A stretch of 15,012 nt of DNA from Cellvibrionaceae bacterium. GTDB taxonomy: Bacteria > Pseudomonadota > Gammaproteobacteria > Pseudomonadales > Cellvibrionaceae. The stretch covers positions 1 to 15,012 of the forward strand of contig JAUVQU010000037.1 of NCBI GenBank assembly GCA_030597965.1. Direction: 5' to 3'. The position numbers and the translations under genes were made by a program. Positions 14,380 to 15,012 of the stretch are shown one piece after another. The stretch's first letter is position 1, and every line of letters begins with the position of its first letter. The notes under the pieces are model-generated. The model had not been told where the DNA came from, did no database searches, and worked only from the letters and a program-made list of their open reading frames with translations.

Positions 14380-14888
14380 TCTCCTAATCGGGATGCCACT
14401 GATGCTACGTGCCCAGCCAAGGAGCTAACAAAAGCCTTAAGGTTCGTCATTGACGAGAATTCGGAGAAATGACCGGTATTAACAGCGCCGCGTTCAGCAG
14501 CAATGATAGATGCAGAAGTGTAAAGTTGCTCTTGAGCTAAACGCTGACACAGCAAATCGTACCTTTTAAGATAAGATGCCCCTTTGAATTCCTCGAACAC
14601 AGGAAAATGTGGCGATTTATCACCTACAGGCTTACGGGAGCCAGGGGCATCTTCAACCATCATTAACCAGCCTACAAAAGGCCTCGGCTGCTTACCAAAG
14701 GCCTCCTCACGATAAGCTGTCCAAAGATCATGAGCTGTTCCAATAGCCTCCTCTGTTCTATTATTAAAATTATTCCCAAATGAAGGGCCAACTTGGCTTT
14801 TCAATTCAATAGCTGCCACTAACTCTCCCTTATATATTACCAAGAGATCCCACAACTTCGTTGGACGAAAATAGCCAGGTAGCGTTAG
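14376..14888 (-). pseudogene. PaeR7I/XhoI-family type II restriction endonuclease, 5' part removed by an insertion
   Basis: About 170 codons of a PaeR7I-type enzyme remain. They read in frame from the insertion junction (LTLPGYFRPTK, then LWDLLVIYKGEL) to the stop at 14376. The family cuts CTCGAG. Hallmarks present are the WD...IELKSQ pair that forms the PD-(D/E)xK-type active site, VGPSFGNNFNNRTEEA after it, then DLWTAYRE, FKGASYLKRYDLLCQRL and an LY motif. Family members are about 245 residues long, so some 75 N-terminal residues are missing, presumably beyond the insertion. No start codon with a ribosome-binding site is available; the first TTG in the frame encodes the Leu of LWD. No cognate methyltransferase is visible in the window. 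It ends 55 bases before the SIR2 gene, possibly the same operon once. Confidence 0.9.
14885..14888. other. Probable target-site copy, TTAG, at the insertion edge
   Basis: The four bases immediately outside the insertion terminus are TTAG, which fits the YTAR target preference known for IS5-group elements. A second TTAG should lie beyond the other end of the element, outside this window. Confidence 0.55.
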
Positions 14889-15012
14889 GGAAGGTCTGAA
14901 TAATTACCGATATTCGTCAACGCTCACTTGAGCTGATAAAAAATTGCAAATTTAGGCACTATTTTCCCGTTCTTTGTGCATTTTTTGCCCGTTAACCGCT
15001 CATTAAGCGGAA
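14889..15012. mobile_element. Terminus of an IS5-family-like insertion sequence, running off the right edge
   Basis: The restriction gene frame stops matching its family exactly where GGAAGGTCTGAATAAT begins. This resembles the terminal inverted repeat of IS5 (GGAAGGTGCGAATAAG), and the YTAR-type TTAG outside it supports the family. No part of a transposase is visible in these 124 bases. No ATG occurs rightward, and the leftward frames are broken by stops, so this is terminal non-coding sequence. A small hairpin, CCGCT/AGCGG (14996-15010), lies near the edge. Family assignment rests on the end sequence and target site alone. Confidence 0.72.

Noticed and set aside
14376..14855. A complete 159-residue gene starting at the TTG at 14855
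   Set aside because: The TTG encodes a conserved Leu inside the PaeR7I-family sequence, the frame matches the family further upstream to 14888, and there is no ribosome-binding site. It is a truncated gene.
14889..14922. Outward promoter from the insertion end driving the SIR2 gene
   Set aside because: A TTGACG -35-like motif points outward (14920-14915), but no -10 match lies at 15-19 bases from it.

Overview
The window reads as accessory DNA of a gammaproteobacterium, probably of the Halomonas/Pseudomonas sort. The clues are an MvaT-type H-NS analogue, strong AAGGAGGT ribosome-binding sites, and a CAU-anticodon tRNA remnant of gammaproteobacterial type used as an integration site. No housekeeping gene is present. 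Base composition is patchy. Single 60-base rows that I counted gave about 62% G+C in the DUF932 gene, 47% in the YfjI-like gene, 57% in the integrase, 30-35% in the SIR2 gene and 52% in the restriction-enzyme remnant. This fits a mosaic of separately acquired pieces.

Left block (1-2624, all leftward): a phage/plasmid-type set with an ERF single-strand annealing protein cut by the window edge, a 64-residue unknown, a DUF932 (TIGR03299-type) protein, and a small protein whose two CxxC knuckles flank a glycine-zipper segment. Middle block (3209-7216, rightward): a replication-like module with a YfjJ/inovirus-Gp2-type HUH protein, an XRE-type HTH protein, a YfjI-type DUF3987 P-loop protein and an MvaT-family protein. 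The gaps between these genes are rich in inverted repeats. YfjI and YfjJ are also neighbours in the E. coli CP4-57 element, next to alpA and an integrase, and the same set of families recurs here.

Next (7363-9367, leftward) come two uncharacterised proteins that are recognisably related to each other in sequence. They face an AlpA/Xis-like HTH protein and a complete tyrosine integrase (9713-10899) whose reading frames overlap by 121 bases. The integrase is followed at once by the 3' half of a CAU tRNA (10939-10984) with no 5' half beside it. This marks a recombination junction, and what lies to the right looks like the other arm of the element or a second element.

Right block (11210-15012, leftward): a 1036-residue SIR2 / STAND-like NTPase / TPR-like protein that ends in a cold-shock-like domain, by its architecture an anti-phage NAD-consuming sensor. 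It lies just downstream of a PaeR7I/XhoI-family restriction endonuclease gene. That gene is cut off in frame by what looks like the terminus of an IS5-family insertion sequence, which runs off the right edge. The most notable items are the SIR2-STAND-CSD fusion, the related pair of unknown proteins, the HUH/YfjI replication module with its nested inverted repeats, and the orphan tRNA half.
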